From Nocardia neocaledoniensis (GTDB lineage Bacteria > Actinomycetota > Actinomycetes > Mycobacteriales > Mycobacteriaceae): a stretch of 64,000 nt of DNA. This document shows positions 12,090 through 20,983 of this stretch, in pieces (within the stretch, counting starts at the first letter, position 1; each line of letters begins with the position of its first letter). Under the pieces are notes generated by a model, which was not told where the DNA came from, did no database searches, and saw only the letters and a list, made by a program, of their open reading frames with translations. The stretch spans positions 310,001-374,000 of the forward strand of contig NZ_QGTL01000001.1 of the NCBI RefSeq assembly GCF_003182135.1, given 5' to 3'. Position numbers and translations under genes: made by a program.

Positions 12090-13058
12090 TCAGCGCCCGG
12101 GCAGGGTGCGCATGCCGATCGCGCGTTTGAACCGTTCGAACGGCCCGTCCTCGTTGCCCGCGCGCGGACGCAGCCACAGCACCAGCACCCCGGCGACGAC
12201 GATGCCGAGCAGGTTCACCGCGATCTGACCGACCGACATGAACGCGCGCTGCCACTCCCCGATCGTCGCCGCCACCACCGCGTATCCGGCGGCGGGCACC
12301 GTGGTCACCGAGATGAACACGCCGACCAGCGCCGCCGACTTCGAGGTGACCAGCGAGAGCATGCCGGCCGCGCCCGCCAGCAGGGCCACCACCAGGGAGA
12401 ACGGTCCCACCTGGTAGATGAAGTCGACATTGTGCGCGTCCAGCACGCCCGCGGTGGTGATCCAGCCGATCTTCTCCCAGATCATCGTGGCCAGCGCGGT
12501 GACCGCCATGGCGAACGGGAACGCGAAGACCAGCGCGATGAGCGAACGCCGGGCCAGCCGCCACTCCCGCCGCACCAGCGCCACCGACAGCGCCGCCAGC
12601 GGCCCGAACTCCGGGCCCACGACCATGGCGCCGACGATGGTGACCGCCGAGTTGGTCGCCACGCCGATCGAGGACAGCAGGCAGGCGATCGTCAGAAAGG
12701 CCAGGAACGTGGCGTTGAGCGAGGACTCCTCGTGCGTCTCTGCCTGGAGCTGTTCCCACACCACCGCGTCGTCCGGGTCGCCGGGCGCCTCGTGCACGGC
12801 GTGCTCGGCGGCGTCGGACAACACGGTCTCGACCGGGCCGAGCGTGATGCCGCCGCTGTGCACGAGGCCGAGCTTCTTGATGTCGGCGAGCACGGCGTTG
12901 GCGGCCTCCCGGGCGACGTCGGCCTGCACCAGATCACCGGCGGGCTCGACGGCGACGCCGCGCGCGAGCGTCACGTGGGTGACGCCGGGATCGGCCGCGA
13001 GCACCTCCATCAGGGCGTCGGTCCGCTCGGGCGGTGAGATCACACGCAGGTGGAGCAC
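12090..13058 (-). CDS. DUF389 membrane protein
   Basis: This 322-residue protein has a soluble N-terminal domain (about 1-110, starting LHLRVISPPERTDALMEVL). About six membrane helices follow. The DUF389 signature lies near residues 125-160 (LLSSIGVATNSAVTIVGAMVVGPEFGPL). The last 25 residues are basic and cytoplasmic. The DUF389 family is widespread in Actinobacteria and cyanobacteria; its function is unknown and transport is only a guess from topology. It converges with the Rv2560-like gene, the stop codons being 9 bases apart, and has no evident operon partner. Confidence 0.8.
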   Translation of the reverse strand: MLHLRVISPPERTDALMEVLAADPGVTHVTLARGVAVEPAGDLVQADVAREAANAVLADIKKLGLVHSGGITLGPVETVLSDAAEHAVHEAPGDPDDAVVWEQLQAETHEESSLNATFLAFLTIACLLSSIGVATNSAVTIVGAMVVGPEFGPLAALSVALVRREWRLARRSLIALVFAFPFAMAVTALATMIWEKIGWITTAGVLDAHNVDFIYQVGPFSLVVALLAGAAGMLSLVTSKSAALVGVFISVTTVPAAGYAVVAATIGEWQRAFMSVGQIAVNLLGIVVAGVLVLWLRPRAGNEDGPFERFKRAIGMRTLPGR

Positions 13059-13132
13059 GAGTGGCCCTTCCGGTCGGCACCGCGGCGCGGCGCGTGAACA
13101 GACCAGAAGGTACCGGGTCCCCGTGGTGCGCG

Positions 13133-14947
13133 CTATTTCTCCGCAGCAACAGCTTTCGCGTCGGCCGCGGGCTTGGCCTCACCCTTGGCTTCGGGCTTGG
13201 CGTCGATGCCCGCCTCCTTGCGCTGCTGCGCGGTGATCGGCGCGGGCGCCTCGGTGAGCGGGTCGACGCCGCCACCGGTCTTCGGGAAGGCGATCACCTC
13301 GCGGATGGAGTCCTCGCCCGCCAGCAGCGCGGTGATGCGATCCCAGCCGAAGGCGATGCCGCCCATGGGCGGGGCGCCGTAGGAGAAGGCGTCGAGCAGG
13401 AAGCCGAACTTCTCCTGGGCCTCGTCGTGGTCGATGCCCATCACCTTGAACACGCGTTCCTGCACGTCACGGCGGTGGATACGAATCGAGCCGCCGCCGA
13501 TCTCGTTGCCGTTGCAGACGATGTCGTAGGCGTAGGCCAGCGCCGAACCCGGGTCGGTGTCGAAGGTGTCGATCGACTCCGGCTTGGGCGAGGTGAACGC
13601 GTGGTGCACGGCGGTCCAGGCCGAGTAGCCCAGGGCCACATCGCCGCTGGCGGTGGCGTCGGCGGTCGGCTCGAACATCGGGGCGTCGACGATCCAGACG
13701 AAGGCCCAGGCGTTCGGGTCGATGAGGTCGCACTTGCGGGCGATCTCGCCGCGCGCGGCGCCCAGCAGGGCCCGGCTCGACTTGGTCTGACCCGCGGCGA
13801 AGAACACGCAGTCGCCGGGCTCGGCGCCGACCTGCTTGGCCAGGCCCTCGCGCTCGGCGTCGGACAGGTTCTTGGCGACCGGGCCGCCCAGGGTGCCGTC
13901 CTCGTTGATCAGGATGTAGGCCAGGCCCTTGGCGCCGCGCTGCTTGGCCCACTCCTGCCAGGCGTCGAGCTGGCGCCGCGGCTGGCTCGCGCCGCCCGGC
14001 ATGACGACCGCGCCCACGTACTCGGACTGGAACACCCGGAACGGGGTGTCGGCGAAGTAGTCGGTGAGCTCGGTGATCTCGACGCCGAAGCGCAGGTCGG
14101 GCTTGTCCGACCCGAAGCGGCGCATGGCCTCGGCGTAGGTCATGTGCGGGATCGGCGTGGTGATGTCGTGGCCGACCAGCTTCCACAGCGCGACCAGGAT
14201 GTCCTCGGCCAGCAGGATCACGTCCTCCTGGCGCACGAAGCTCATCTCGATGTCGAGCTGGGTGAACTCCGGCTGACGGTCGGCGCGGAAGTCCTCGTCG
14301 CGGTAGCAGCGCGCGATCTGGTAGTAGCGCTCGATGCCGCCGACCATGAGCAGCTGCTTGAACAGCTGCGGGCTCTGCGGCAGGGCGTAGAAGCTGCCCG
14401 GCTGCAGGCGGGCGGGGACCAGGAAGTCGCGGGCGCCCTCGGGAGTCGAGCGCGTCAGGGTCGGAGTTTCCACCTCGATGAACTCGTGGCGGCCCAGCAC
14501 CTCGCGGGCGGCGGCGTTGACCTTGGACCGCAGCCGGATGGCGTGGCCGGGGCCCTCGCGACGCAGGTCGAGGTAGCGGTACTTGAGGCGGGCCTCGTCG
14601 CCAGGGGTCTCGTCGAGCTGGAACGGCAGCGGGGCGCTCTCGTTGAGCACGATCAGCTCCGAGGCGCTGACCTCGATCTGACCGGTCGGCAGCTCCGGGT
14701 TCTCGTTGCCGTCGGGCCGCAGCTCCACCACACCGGTGACCTGCACGCAGAATTCCGCACGGAGCTTGTGGGCCTGCTCGGCCGCCTCGCCCTCGCGGAA
14801 GACCACCTGCGCGACGCCGGACGCGTCGCGCAGATCGATGAAGGTCACCCCACCGTGGTCACGACGCCGGGCCACCCAGCCGGTGAGGGTGACGGTCTGA
14901 CCGGCGTGCTCGCTTCGCAGCGAACCAGCCAAGTGGGTGCGCAGCAC
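13133..14947 (-). CDS. aspS: Aspartyl-tRNA synthetase (bacterial type, probably non-discriminating)
   Basis: This 604-residue class IIb synthetase has an N-terminal OB-fold anticodon domain ([23 protein letters not shown]). Motif 2 is [18 protein letters not shown]. The bacterial GAD insertion spans about residues 290-415. Motif 3 is [16 protein letters not shown]. The C-terminus has a Lys/Ala-rich tail ([15 protein letters not shown]). The GTG at 14947 ([15 protein letters not shown]) is chosen because the product starts like the mycobacterial enzyme and AAAGGA precedes it; the frame stays open upstream. Mycobacterial AspRS also charges tRNA-Asn, and amidotransferase then completes Asn-tRNA. 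The same is inferred here by kinship, not read from the sequence. Confidence 0.95.
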   Translation of the reverse strand: MLRTHLAGSLRSEHAGQTVTLTGWVARRRDHGGVTFIDLRDASGVAQVVFREGEAAEQAHKLRAEFCVQVTGVVELRPDGNENPELPTGQIEVSASELIVLNESAPLPFQLDETPGDEARLKYRYLDLRREGPGHAIRLRSKVNAAAREVLGRHEFIEVETPTLTRSTPEGARDFLVPARLQPGSFYALPQSPQLFKQLLMVGGIERYYQIARCYRDEDFRADRQPEFTQLDIEMSFVRQEDVILLAEDILVALWKLVGHDITTPIPHMTYAEAMRRFGSDKPDLRFGVEITELTDYFADTPFRVFQSEYVGAVVMPGGASQPRRQLDAWQEWAKQRGAKGLAYILINEDGTLGGPVAKNLSDAEREGLAKQVGAEPGDCVFFAAGQTKSSRALLGAARGEIARKCDLIDPNAWAFVWIVDAPMFEPTADATASGDVALGYSAWTAVHHAFTSPKPESIDTFDTDPGSALAYAYDIVCNGNEIGGGSIRIHRRDVQERVFKVMGIDHDEAQEKFGFLLDAFSYGAPPMGGIAFGWDRITALLAGEDSIREVIAFPKTGGGVDPLTEAPAPITAQQRKEAGIDAKPEAKGEAKPAADAKAVAAEK

Positions 14948-15145
14948 GGTATTCCTTTCGACGAGTCGTCGCACCGGCGGAGACGACCAGGTGCACTGCC
15001 ATCGTAGTGAGACACGATCCCCGAGTGGAAACCGATATCGCGGTCGCCGTGTCAAGCTTGTGACGCATGCCCGCCGTCAGTCGCGTCCGGGGCGGTGAAT
15101 CATGCTGCAGGACAGCTGGTCAACCTAGCGAAGGCGAGTACGGCG

Positions 15146-16075
15146 ATGACCTTCAACGAAGGTATGCAGATCGACCCAGGTCGGGCCTCCTCCGGCGGCG
15201 GTCCGGGCATGGGCGGCAAGCTCGCGCTCGGCGGTGGCGCCGGCGGCTTGATCCTGGTCGTGCTCACCCTGCTCCTCGGCGGCGATCCGGGCTCGGTGCT
15301 CGGCAACTTCACCGGCGCTCAGAACGAACAGCAGGCGGGTCAGCAGGGCACCGCGGGCACGCCCGCGCACTGCAAGACCGGCGCCGACGCCAACAAGTAC
15401 GTCGACTGCCGGGTGGTGCTCACCGCGCAGAGCCTGGACGCGGTGTGGTCGCAGGAACTACCGAAGCAGACCGGCAAGCGCTACGTCGAGCCGAAGCTGG
15501 TGCTCTTCTCCGGCGCGGTGGCCACCGGCTGCGGCAACGCCACCAGTGACGTCGGCCCGTTCTACTGCCCGGCCGACCAGACCGCCTACTTCGACACCAG
15601 CTTCTTCCAGGAACTCACCGACCGCTTCGGCGCGAGCGCGGGACCGCTGGCCCAGGAGTACGTGGTGGCGCACGAGGTCGGCCACCACATCCAGAACCAG
15701 CTCGGCGACATCGGCCGCGCCCAGCGTGATCCCAAGGGCGCCGAATCCGGCGCGGTGCGCACCGAACTGCAGGCCGACTGCTACGCCGGGATCTGGGCCT
15801 ACTACGCCGACAAGCAGAACGCGCCCGGCGGCAGCCAGCCGTTCCTGAAGCCCTTGTCCGACACCGACATCCGCGACGCGCTCTCGGCCGCCAACGCCGT
15901 CGGCGACGACCGCATCCAGCGTGCGGCCGGTCGCGGGGTGAATCCCGAGTCGTGGACCCATGGTTCGTCCGAGCAGCGCCAGAAGTGGTTCCTCGCCGGA
16001 TACAAGACCGGCTCGGTGAAGGCGTGCGACACCTATTCCGCGGGTGACCTGAACAACCCGCCCGGGCTACGCTGA
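15146..16075 (+). CDS. YpfJ-family neutral zinc metallopeptidase, membrane-anchored
   Basis: This 309-residue protein has a Gly-rich N-terminus (FNEGMQIDPGRASSGGG), a single membrane anchor (LALGGGAGGLILVVLTLLLGG) and a zinc-peptidase domain. The conserved blocks are KLVLFSGAVATGCGNA, VGPFYCPADQTAYFDTSFF, the HExxH site VVAHEVGHHIQNQLG and the downstream AVRTELQADCYAGIWA (third ligand region). Cys pairs suggest an exported catalytic domain. An upstream ATG at 15095 is in frame, but the ATG at 15146 gives the family start. It is divergent from aspS and matches M. tuberculosis Rv2575. The substrate is unknown. Confidence 0.88.
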   Translation: MTFNEGMQIDPGRASSGGGPGMGGKLALGGGAGGLILVVLTLLLGGDPGSVLGNFTGAQNEQQAGQQGTAGTPAHCKTGADANKYVDCRVVLTAQSLDAVWSQELPKQTGKRYVEPKLVLFSGAVATGCGNATSDVGPFYCPADQTAYFDTSFFQELTDRFGASAGPLAQEYVVAHEVGHHIQNQLGDIGRAQRDPKGAESGAVRTELQADCYAGIWAYYADKQNAPGGSQPFLKPLSDTDIRDALSAANAVGDDRIQRAAGRGVNPESWTHGSSEQRQKWFLAGYKTGSVKACDTYSAGDLNNPPGLR

Positions 16076-16121
16076 CCCCCGAACGCGACGCCGTCGCACC
16101 GACTTTCATCGAGGGGAACCC

Positions 16122-16619
16122 ATGCGCCTGACCATGACCGGACTGCTCGTCTGCGCTCTCGCCCTGCCGGGCGTGAGCGCCGTCGCCCATGCCGATCCGG
16201 CGCCGCTACCCCTGATCAGCGTCACCACGATCCCCGACGGCTGGTCCCAGCGCACCGACCTGCGGCCGGTCCTGCAGGTCTTCCCCGACGGCAAGGCCGT
16301 GCACTCCCCGGACGCGGTGAGCAAGGACCGCAAGCCCGAGACCGCGGCCAAGCAGGTGACCGGCACCGTGCCCGCCGACGTGCTCTCGGCCGCACGCGCG
16401 GAGATCGAGGCGCTCGAGGAGGTCGACTTCGGCATTCCGGCCGGCGAGGGCAAGGGCACCCAGATCATCGATCTCATGCCGGCGGACGCCGACGGCGAGG
16501 CGCACCTGGTCGTCTACTCCCCCGACTCCACCGACGGCCTCAACCCTGACCAGCAGGCGGCGCGCAAGCGCTTCGCCGACCTCACCAAGAAGCTGGTCGA
16601 CGCCTTCAAGAAGAGCTGA
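16122..16619 (+). CDS. Secreted hypothetical protein
   Basis: This 165-residue protein has a clear Sec signal peptide (RLTMTGLLVCALALPGVSAVAHA, cut near residue 26). The mature part of about 140 residues has no cysteine and is rich in Asp, Lys and Pro (VLQVFPDGKAVHS, IPAGEGKGTQIIDLMPADAD). AGGGGA lies nine bases before the ATG. It follows the zinc peptidase by 46 bases on the same strand and probably shares its transcript. No catalytic motif was recognised and the function is unknown; related unnamed exported proteins are common in Nocardia and Mycobacterium. Confidence 0.75.
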   Translation: MRLTMTGLLVCALALPGVSAVAHADPAPLPLISVTTIPDGWSQRTDLRPVLQVFPDGKAVHSPDAVSKDRKPETAAKQVTGTVPADVLSAARAEIEALEEVDFGIPAGEGKGTQIIDLMPADADGEAHLVVYSPDSTDGLNPDQQAARKRFADLTKKLVDAFKKS

Positions 16620-16628
16620 CCGTACAGC

Positions 16629-16668
16629 GACGCCGCCCCGGGAACCCTCCGGTTCCCGGGGCGGCGTC
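16629..16668. terminator. Strong bidirectional hairpin between convergent genes
   Basis: A perfect 18-base-pair stem (GACGCCGCCCCGGGAACC and its complement) closes a four-base loop CTCC. It lies between the stop of the secreted protein gene and the stop of the convergent Gly/Ala-rich gene. There is no long T tract, as is usual for actinobacterial terminators. Confidence 0.8.
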
Positions 16669-16676
16669 GTGTTCGC

Positions 16677-18323
16677 TCAGAACCGGTCTTCGTCGGCGTC
16701 GCGTTCGTCCTCGTGGACCGCGCCGATGACCTCGGGCGTGGATTCGCCGAGGGGGCCGGTGAGGTCGTCGTTGCCGGTGCGGCTCTGGTAGGGCTGCACG
16801 GTGCGGCCGTGTTCGTCGTCGTTGTTGCGCTGGCCGGCGCCCGCGCCCGCGCCGCCGCCCATGAAGCCAGAGCCGCCGGTGCCGGTGCCCGTGGTGGTGC
16901 CGAGGCCGGTGCCGGTGCCCATGCCCGCGGTCATCACGCGCCCGCCGGGCACGGTGGCGCCCGGCACGGCCGTGGTCGCCTTGGGTGTGCCCGTGCTCGG
17001 CGTACCGCCGCCGCCCGCGCTGCCACCCGAGCCGCCCCGCGCGGTGCCGAGCGCGCCGAGTGCGGCGCCGCTGCCACCGCCGGAGCCGCCCGTACCCCCG
17101 GTGCCGAGGCCGGCGGCCGAGGTGGAGCCCGGGGTGGTCGTGGGCGAACCGGTGCCGGTCGCGGCCGCGGCGGTGGTGTCGTCACCGGTGCCGCTGAGCG
17201 CGCTCTCGGCCTGGGTGAGCAGCGGTTCGCCGATGTTCTCCGAGACCGCCGACAGCGCTTCCTCGGGCGAGGGCAGGCCGCTCTGCGCCGCGAGCTGCGA
17301 CACCGCGCCGTTGAGCTGGGCGGTGTGTCCGGCCAGCTGTCCGCGGGTGGTGTTGACGACGGTGACCGCCGAGCCGAGATGCTCGGTGGCCAAGCCGATC
17401 AGCGTGGCCTGGGTGGGCGGCAGCATGATCGTCGGCGCCAGCGCGGTGGCCTGCGCGGCGAAGGTGGTGGCGATCGCCGAGAGCTGCGCGTTGCCCGACT
17501 GGACGACGGCGGCGGCCTGCTCGGTGAGCGCGGCGATGTCGAAGCCGCGCTGGCTGGTCTCCTGGCCCTCGACCTGCGCCTGCTGGCTGGCGGTGGTCGC
17601 CGCGTCGGCGGACTCGCCCTCCCACAGCTGCTGCACGGTCTTGAGACCGCCCTGGGCCACGGTCATCGCCGATTCGATCAGCGAGGACGACTGGCTCAGG
17701 ATGCTGGTGGGGTCGAGCGAGCCGAACACGCCGGTGCCGAAGCTGTTGAGCAGCTGCAGGATCGGGTCGAACAGCGTGTCGATGCCCGGCAACGCGGGGA
17801 TCGAGATCCCGTTCATGAGCGCGGCGACAGGGTCCTCGGTCAGGGTGGTCGCGGCGGCGGAGTTCGCGGCGCCGCCGGAGGTGCCGGTGCCCCCGGTCGA
17901 GGCGCCGGTGAAGGCGCTCTTGGCCTGATCGAACGCCGTCTGCGCGGCGGCCAGCGCGGGTCCGGCGGCCTGGCCGACGGCGGTCTGGGCGCCGCTCAGC
18001 GCCGCCGACGCGTCGGCGGAGACGCCGGAGAGGATGTCCTGCGCGTCGACGTCCCCCGTGCCGAGACCGGACAGCCCGGACAGGCCCGCCGGCGAGACGG
18101 CGGCCTGCTGGGTCTCCTCGGTGATCTTCTGCGCGAGGGTGAAGACCGGATCCTCGGCGGTGACCACGTCCTCGGGCAGCTGCATCAGCGGCACGTCGAG
18201 GATGGCCTGATCGGTGTAGTCGACCGGGACGGCGCCCAGCGCCGACTGCGTCGCGGCGTCGGCGGTGGCCATCGCGGTGTCGGGCGTGATGACGCCCGAA
18301 TCGCCGGTGCTCAGCGGCTTCAT
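16677..18323 (-). CDS. Large Ala/Gly-rich partner of an EspC-like protein (candidate type VII secretion substrate)
   Basis: This 548-residue protein has no signal peptide. Residues 1-400 are Ala/Gln/Thr-rich and predicted mainly helical (for example TLAQKITEETQQAA and IGLATEHLGSAVTVVNTTRG). Residues about 400-500 are low complexity (Gly, Thr, Ser, Ala). The last 45 are charged (NNDDEHGRTVQPYQ and an acidic end). The ATG overlaps the stop of the upstream EspC-like gene (ATGA), so the pair is co-translated. The architecture of helical front, flexible Gly-rich linker and polar tail recalls mycobacterial Esp/PPE-like substrates, but no YxxxD/E or WxG motif is certain. Type VII export is an inference. 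The frame stays open above 18323 but has no start supported by a ribosome site. Confidence 0.65.
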   Translation of the reverse strand: MKPLSTGDSGVITPDTAMATADAATQSALGAVPVDYTDQAILDVPLMQLPEDVVTAEDPVFTLAQKITEETQQAAVSPAGLSGLSGLGTGDVDAQDILSGVSADASAALSGAQTAVGQAAGPALAAAQTAFDQAKSAFTGASTGGTGTSGGAANSAAATTLTEDPVAALMNGISIPALPGIDTLFDPILQLLNSFGTGVFGSLDPTSILSQSSSLIESAMTVAQGGLKTVQQLWEGESADAATTASQQAQVEGQETSQRGFDIAALTEQAAAVVQSGNAQLSAIATTFAAQATALAPTIMLPPTQATLIGLATEHLGSAVTVVNTTRGQLAGHTAQLNGAVSQLAAQSGLPSPEEALSAVSENIGEPLLTQAESALSGTGDDTTAAAATGTGSPTTTPGSTSAAGLGTGGTGGSGGGSGAALGALGTARGGSGGSAGGGGTPSTGTPKATTAVPGATVPGGRVMTAGMGTGTGLGTTTGTGTGGSGFMGGGAGAGAGQRNNDDEHGRTVQPYQSRTGNDDLTGPLGESTPEVIGAVHEDERDADEDRF

Positions 18324-18649
18324 GCCGCGCCTCCGATCCCGGCGGCCTGGCGCGCGAGATCGGCGGCGTTGGCCACGTCGGTCGCGTCGAACTGCACCGA
18401 GGAGGTGAACGCCGCGTCGGACAGCTTGGAGAACTTCGCGGACAGGTCGTTGATGTCCTTGGCCTGCAAGGCCTGCGCGACCGCGAACATCGCCAGGTAG
18501 TCGGCGCCGATGAGCCCGAACACCGGGGTCATCGCGGCGACGTTGGCCGCCGCGTCGTTGATGCCCGCGGCGGCGATGTCTCCCGCTACCGCGGCATTCG
18601 TCCCCGCGAAGGCGGCGACGGCATCGGTCTGCACCGAGAGATCGGTCAT
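18320..18649 (-). CDS. EspC-like/type VII secretion target-type small helical protein
   Basis: This 109-residue protein starts LSVQTDAVAAFAGTNAAVAGD, resembling the start of M. tuberculosis EspC (LTVQPERL...). It is all-helical, rich in Ala and Asp, with no Cys, Trp or signal peptide. GGGGGA sits six bases before the ATG. It is coupled by ATGA to the 548-residue partner. The EspC/DUF2580 group are ESX-1-associated secreted proteins or targets; no ESX core gene (eccB, eccC, esx) lies in this window. The family call rests on size, pattern and pairing rather than on a diagnostic motif. Confidence 0.6.
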   Translation of the reverse strand: MTDLSVQTDAVAAFAGTNAAVAGDIAAAGINDAAANVAAMTPVFGLIGADYLAMFAVAQALQAKDINDLSAKFSKLSDAAFTSSVQFDATDVANAADLARQAAGIGGAA

Positions 18650-18813
18650 GCGAATCCCCCAACTCGTCGTGAAAAGGCTGCTCTGAGACCGCGATCGGAG
18701 GCCGCGAAACTCCCGACGCGGCCGCCCGAGGGCGCAGTGCGCCAAATATAGCCGAATACCCCGACCCGGATCGACCCGTGTCGGCTCCGATCTGCGGCAT
18801 TCACTTTCAAAAC

Positions 18814-18827
18814 TAGAACATGTTCTA
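18814..18827. promoter_or_regulatory. KstR-type operator before the epimerase gene
   Basis: TAGAACATGTTCTA is a perfect 14-base palindrome. It matches the published KstR consensus TnnAACnnGTTnnA of mycobacterial and rhodococcal cholesterol-catabolism genes at every fixed position. It lies 13 bases upstream of the ATG at 18841 and covers a possible ATG at 18820, which argues for the later start. It stands out in otherwise GC-rich DNA. Confidence 0.6.
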
Positions 18828-18840
18828 TATCCTCGGCGGA

Positions 18841-19812
18841 ATGAAGGTCGCAGTGACCGGCGCAGCCGGCTACCTCGGTTCCAACCTGATCCCGCAGCTC
18901 CTCGAGCGAGGCCACGAAGTGGTGGCCATCGACCGTGCCGCGCCGACCATCTCCGATCCCGCCGTCACCTGGGTCTCCGGTGACGTGCTCGATCCGGCGT
19001 CGATGCGCACGGCCCTGGCGGGCGCCGAGGTCGTCTACCACCTGGTCGCGCTGATCACGCTCGCGGAGAAGAACGATCTGGCGTGGCGGGTGAACACCGA
19101 GGGCGTGCGGGTCACCGCCGAGGCGGCGCTCGAGGTCGGGGTGCGCCGTTTCGTGCACACCAGCTCCATCCACGCGTTCGACCAGTACCGGGCGGGGCAC
19201 ATCGACGAGACCACCGTCCGCTCCACGGATCCAGGCCTGCCGGTGTACGACCGGTCCAAGTGGGCGGGTGAGCAGGAGCTGCGCACGGTGATCGAGCGCG
19301 GTCTCGACGCGGTGATCGTGAACCCGACGGGCGTCTACGGCCCGGTCGACCATCCCGACCGGCTCTCGCGCCTCAACACCGTCACCGCCGAGGCGATGCG
19401 CGGCCGGACGCCGGTGATGATCGGCGGCGGCTTCGACCTGGTGGACGTGCGCGATGTGGCGCACGGCCTGATCCTGGCGGGCGAGAAGGGCCGCACCGGC
19501 GAGAACTACCTGCTCGGCGGCTACATGACATCGCTGCTCGACCTGTGCCGGATGGCCGCCGCGCGCACCGGCGCCAAGGGGCCGCGCTTCGCGATTCCCG
19601 CCAAGGCCCTCGGCGCCGTCCTGCCGATCGTGGAGCCGATCGGCAAGCGCTTCGGCTCCGACATCCTGTCCAAGGCCGCCCTCGGCGCCATCCTGTCGGC
19701 CCCGATCGTCGACCACGGCAAGGCCGAACGCGAACTCGGCTACCATCCGCGCCCCACCGCGGAAACCGTCGCCGACCTGGTCGATTTCCTGCGCGCACCG
19801 CGCACCGTCTGA
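18841..19812 (+). CDS. NAD-dependent epimerase/dehydratase (extended SDR, 3beta-HSD-like)
   Basis: This 323-residue extended short-chain dehydrogenase has the NAD-binding TGAAGYLG at residues 7-14, the acidic residue AIDRA that favours NAD(H), and AEVVYHLVALI. The catalytic Ser-Tyr-Lys set is VHTSSIHAF and VYDRSKWAGE (Y/K of YxxxK), with NPTGVYGP further on. The C-terminal half resembles 3-beta-hydroxysteroid dehydrogenase/isomerase-like and dihydroflavonol-reductase-like SDRs. The start at 18841 is chosen because the upstream ATG lies inside the KstR-type palindrome. The operator supports a role in sterol or lipid ring metabolism, but the true substrate is open. Confidence 0.8.
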   Translation: MKVAVTGAAGYLGSNLIPQLLERGHEVVAIDRAAPTISDPAVTWVSGDVLDPASMRTALAGAEVVYHLVALITLAEKNDLAWRVNTEGVRVTAEAALEVGVRRFVHTSSIHAFDQYRAGHIDETTVRSTDPGLPVYDRSKWAGEQELRTVIERGLDAVIVNPTGVYGPVDHPDRLSRLNTVTAEAMRGRTPVMIGGGFDLVDVRDVAHGLILAGEKGRTGENYLLGGYMTSLLDLCRMAAARTGAKGPRFAIPAKALGAVLPIVEPIGKRFGSDILSKAALGAILSAPIVDHGKAERELGYHPRPTAETVADLVDFLRAPRTV

Positions 19813-19869
19813 CCACAGCCCCCACGCCGCGGCCGTCACCGCCGCCGAGGCCGGAAGCTTGACATCGTT

Positions 19870-19885
19870 TCGAACGCGTGTTCGA
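19870..19885. promoter_or_regulatory. LexA (SOS) box before the radical SAM gene
   Basis: TCGAACGCGTGTTCGA is a perfect copy of the actinobacterial LexA consensus TCGAAC-N4-GTTCGA. It ends eight bases before the GTG start of the Rv2578c-like gene. The mycobacterial orthologue is known to be DNA-damage induced with such a box, so the site is well supported by sequence and kinship. Confidence 0.9.
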
Positions 19886-19893
19886 CTCGAGGG

Positions 19894-20907
19894 GTGCGGT
19901 GGCAAGCGCAGACTCTGGACGTCGAGGACGGCGCCCTGCCCGGGTTGACCCGGGCAGGGCTGGTCCGTTCGGTCCGCACGCCCGAATTCGACGGGGTCAC
20001 CTTCCACGAGGTGCTGTGCAAGAGCGCGCTGAACAAGATGCCGGAGAGCTCGTCGCTGCCGTTCCGCTGGACGATCAATCCGATGCGCGGGTGCACACAC
20101 GCCTGCCGCTACTGCTTCGCCCGCAGCAGCCACGAGTACCTCGATCTCGACGCGGGGCGTGACTTCGACTCCCAGATCGTGGTGAAGACCAACGTGGCGG
20201 CGGTCCTGCGCCGCGAGCTCGGCCGCCGGTCCTGGCGGCGCGAGGCGGTCGCGCTGGGCACCAACACCGATCCGTATCAACGGGCCGAGGGCCGATACCG
20301 GTTGATGCCGGGCATCATTCGCGCCCTCACCGACGCCGGCACGCCGTTCTCGATCCTCACCAAGGGCCCGCTGCTGCGCCGCGATCTGCCGCTGCTCACC
20401 GAGGCGGCCCGGCGGGTGGAGGTCAGCGTCGCGGTCTCGATCGCGATCCTCGACATGGATCTGCACCGTGGGCTCGAACCCGGCACGCCGGCACCACGCG
20501 CGCGCCTGGAGCTGGTGCGCGCGCTCGCCGACGCGGGGTTCGCGGTGCACGTGATGGTGGCGCCGGTGATCCCCTGCCTCACCGACAGCACCGCGCACCT
20601 GGAGGCCCTGTTCGCCGCGATCGCCGAGGCGGGCGCCACCAGCGCCGTCGCCTTCCCCATGCATCTGCGCGGCAGCACTCGCGACTGGTTCCTCGAGTGG
20701 CTGGGCACCGAGCATCCCGCCCTGATCCGCCGCTACCGCCAGCTCTACGGCCGCGGCGCCAATGTCACCCCTGCCTACGCCACCTGGTTACGGGAGCGCG
20801 TGAATCCCCTGCTCGACGCCTACGATCTGCGACGTCCGCAGGGCCGTACGACACCGGCGGCGCCGACGCCCACTCCGGCGGACCCCCAACTCGCCCTGTT
20901 CGGATGA
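19894..20907 (+). CDS. Rv2578c-family radical SAM protein (SOS-regulated)
   Basis: This 337-residue protein carries the radical SAM cluster motif CTHACRYCF (about residues 69-77). The family blocks are VTFHEVLCKSALNK near the N-terminus, VALGTNTDPYQRAEGRYRLMP, FSILTKGPLLRRDLPLL and PMHLRGSTRDWFLEW. The family is related by sequence to spore-photoproduct-lyase-like and Rv2578c proteins; the reaction is not known, but SOS control suggests nucleic-acid repair or damage handling. The GTG start (VRWQAQTLDVEDGALPGL) matches the mycobacterial product. It lies directly under a perfect LexA box. Ribosome-site spacing is very short, so the transcript may be leaderless. Confidence 0.92.
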   Translation: MRWQAQTLDVEDGALPGLTRAGLVRSVRTPEFDGVTFHEVLCKSALNKMPESSSLPFRWTINPMRGCTHACRYCFARSSHEYLDLDAGRDFDSQIVVKTNVAAVLRRELGRRSWRREAVALGTNTDPYQRAEGRYRLMPGIIRALTDAGTPFSILTKGPLLRRDLPLLTEAARRVEVSVAVSIAILDMDLHRGLEPGTPAPRARLELVRALADAGFAVHVMVAPVIPCLTDSTAHLEALFAAIAEAGATSAVAFPMHLRGSTRDWFLEWLGTEHPALIRRYRQLYGRGANVTPAYATWLRERVNPLLDAYDLRRPQGRTTPAAPTPTPADPQLALFG

Positions 20908-20983
20908 GGACGAAGGGCGCCCGCCGTCGGACGCGGCGCCGTGCGACGATCCCGGCGCGCCGAGCGCCACCCGGACGCGATGC

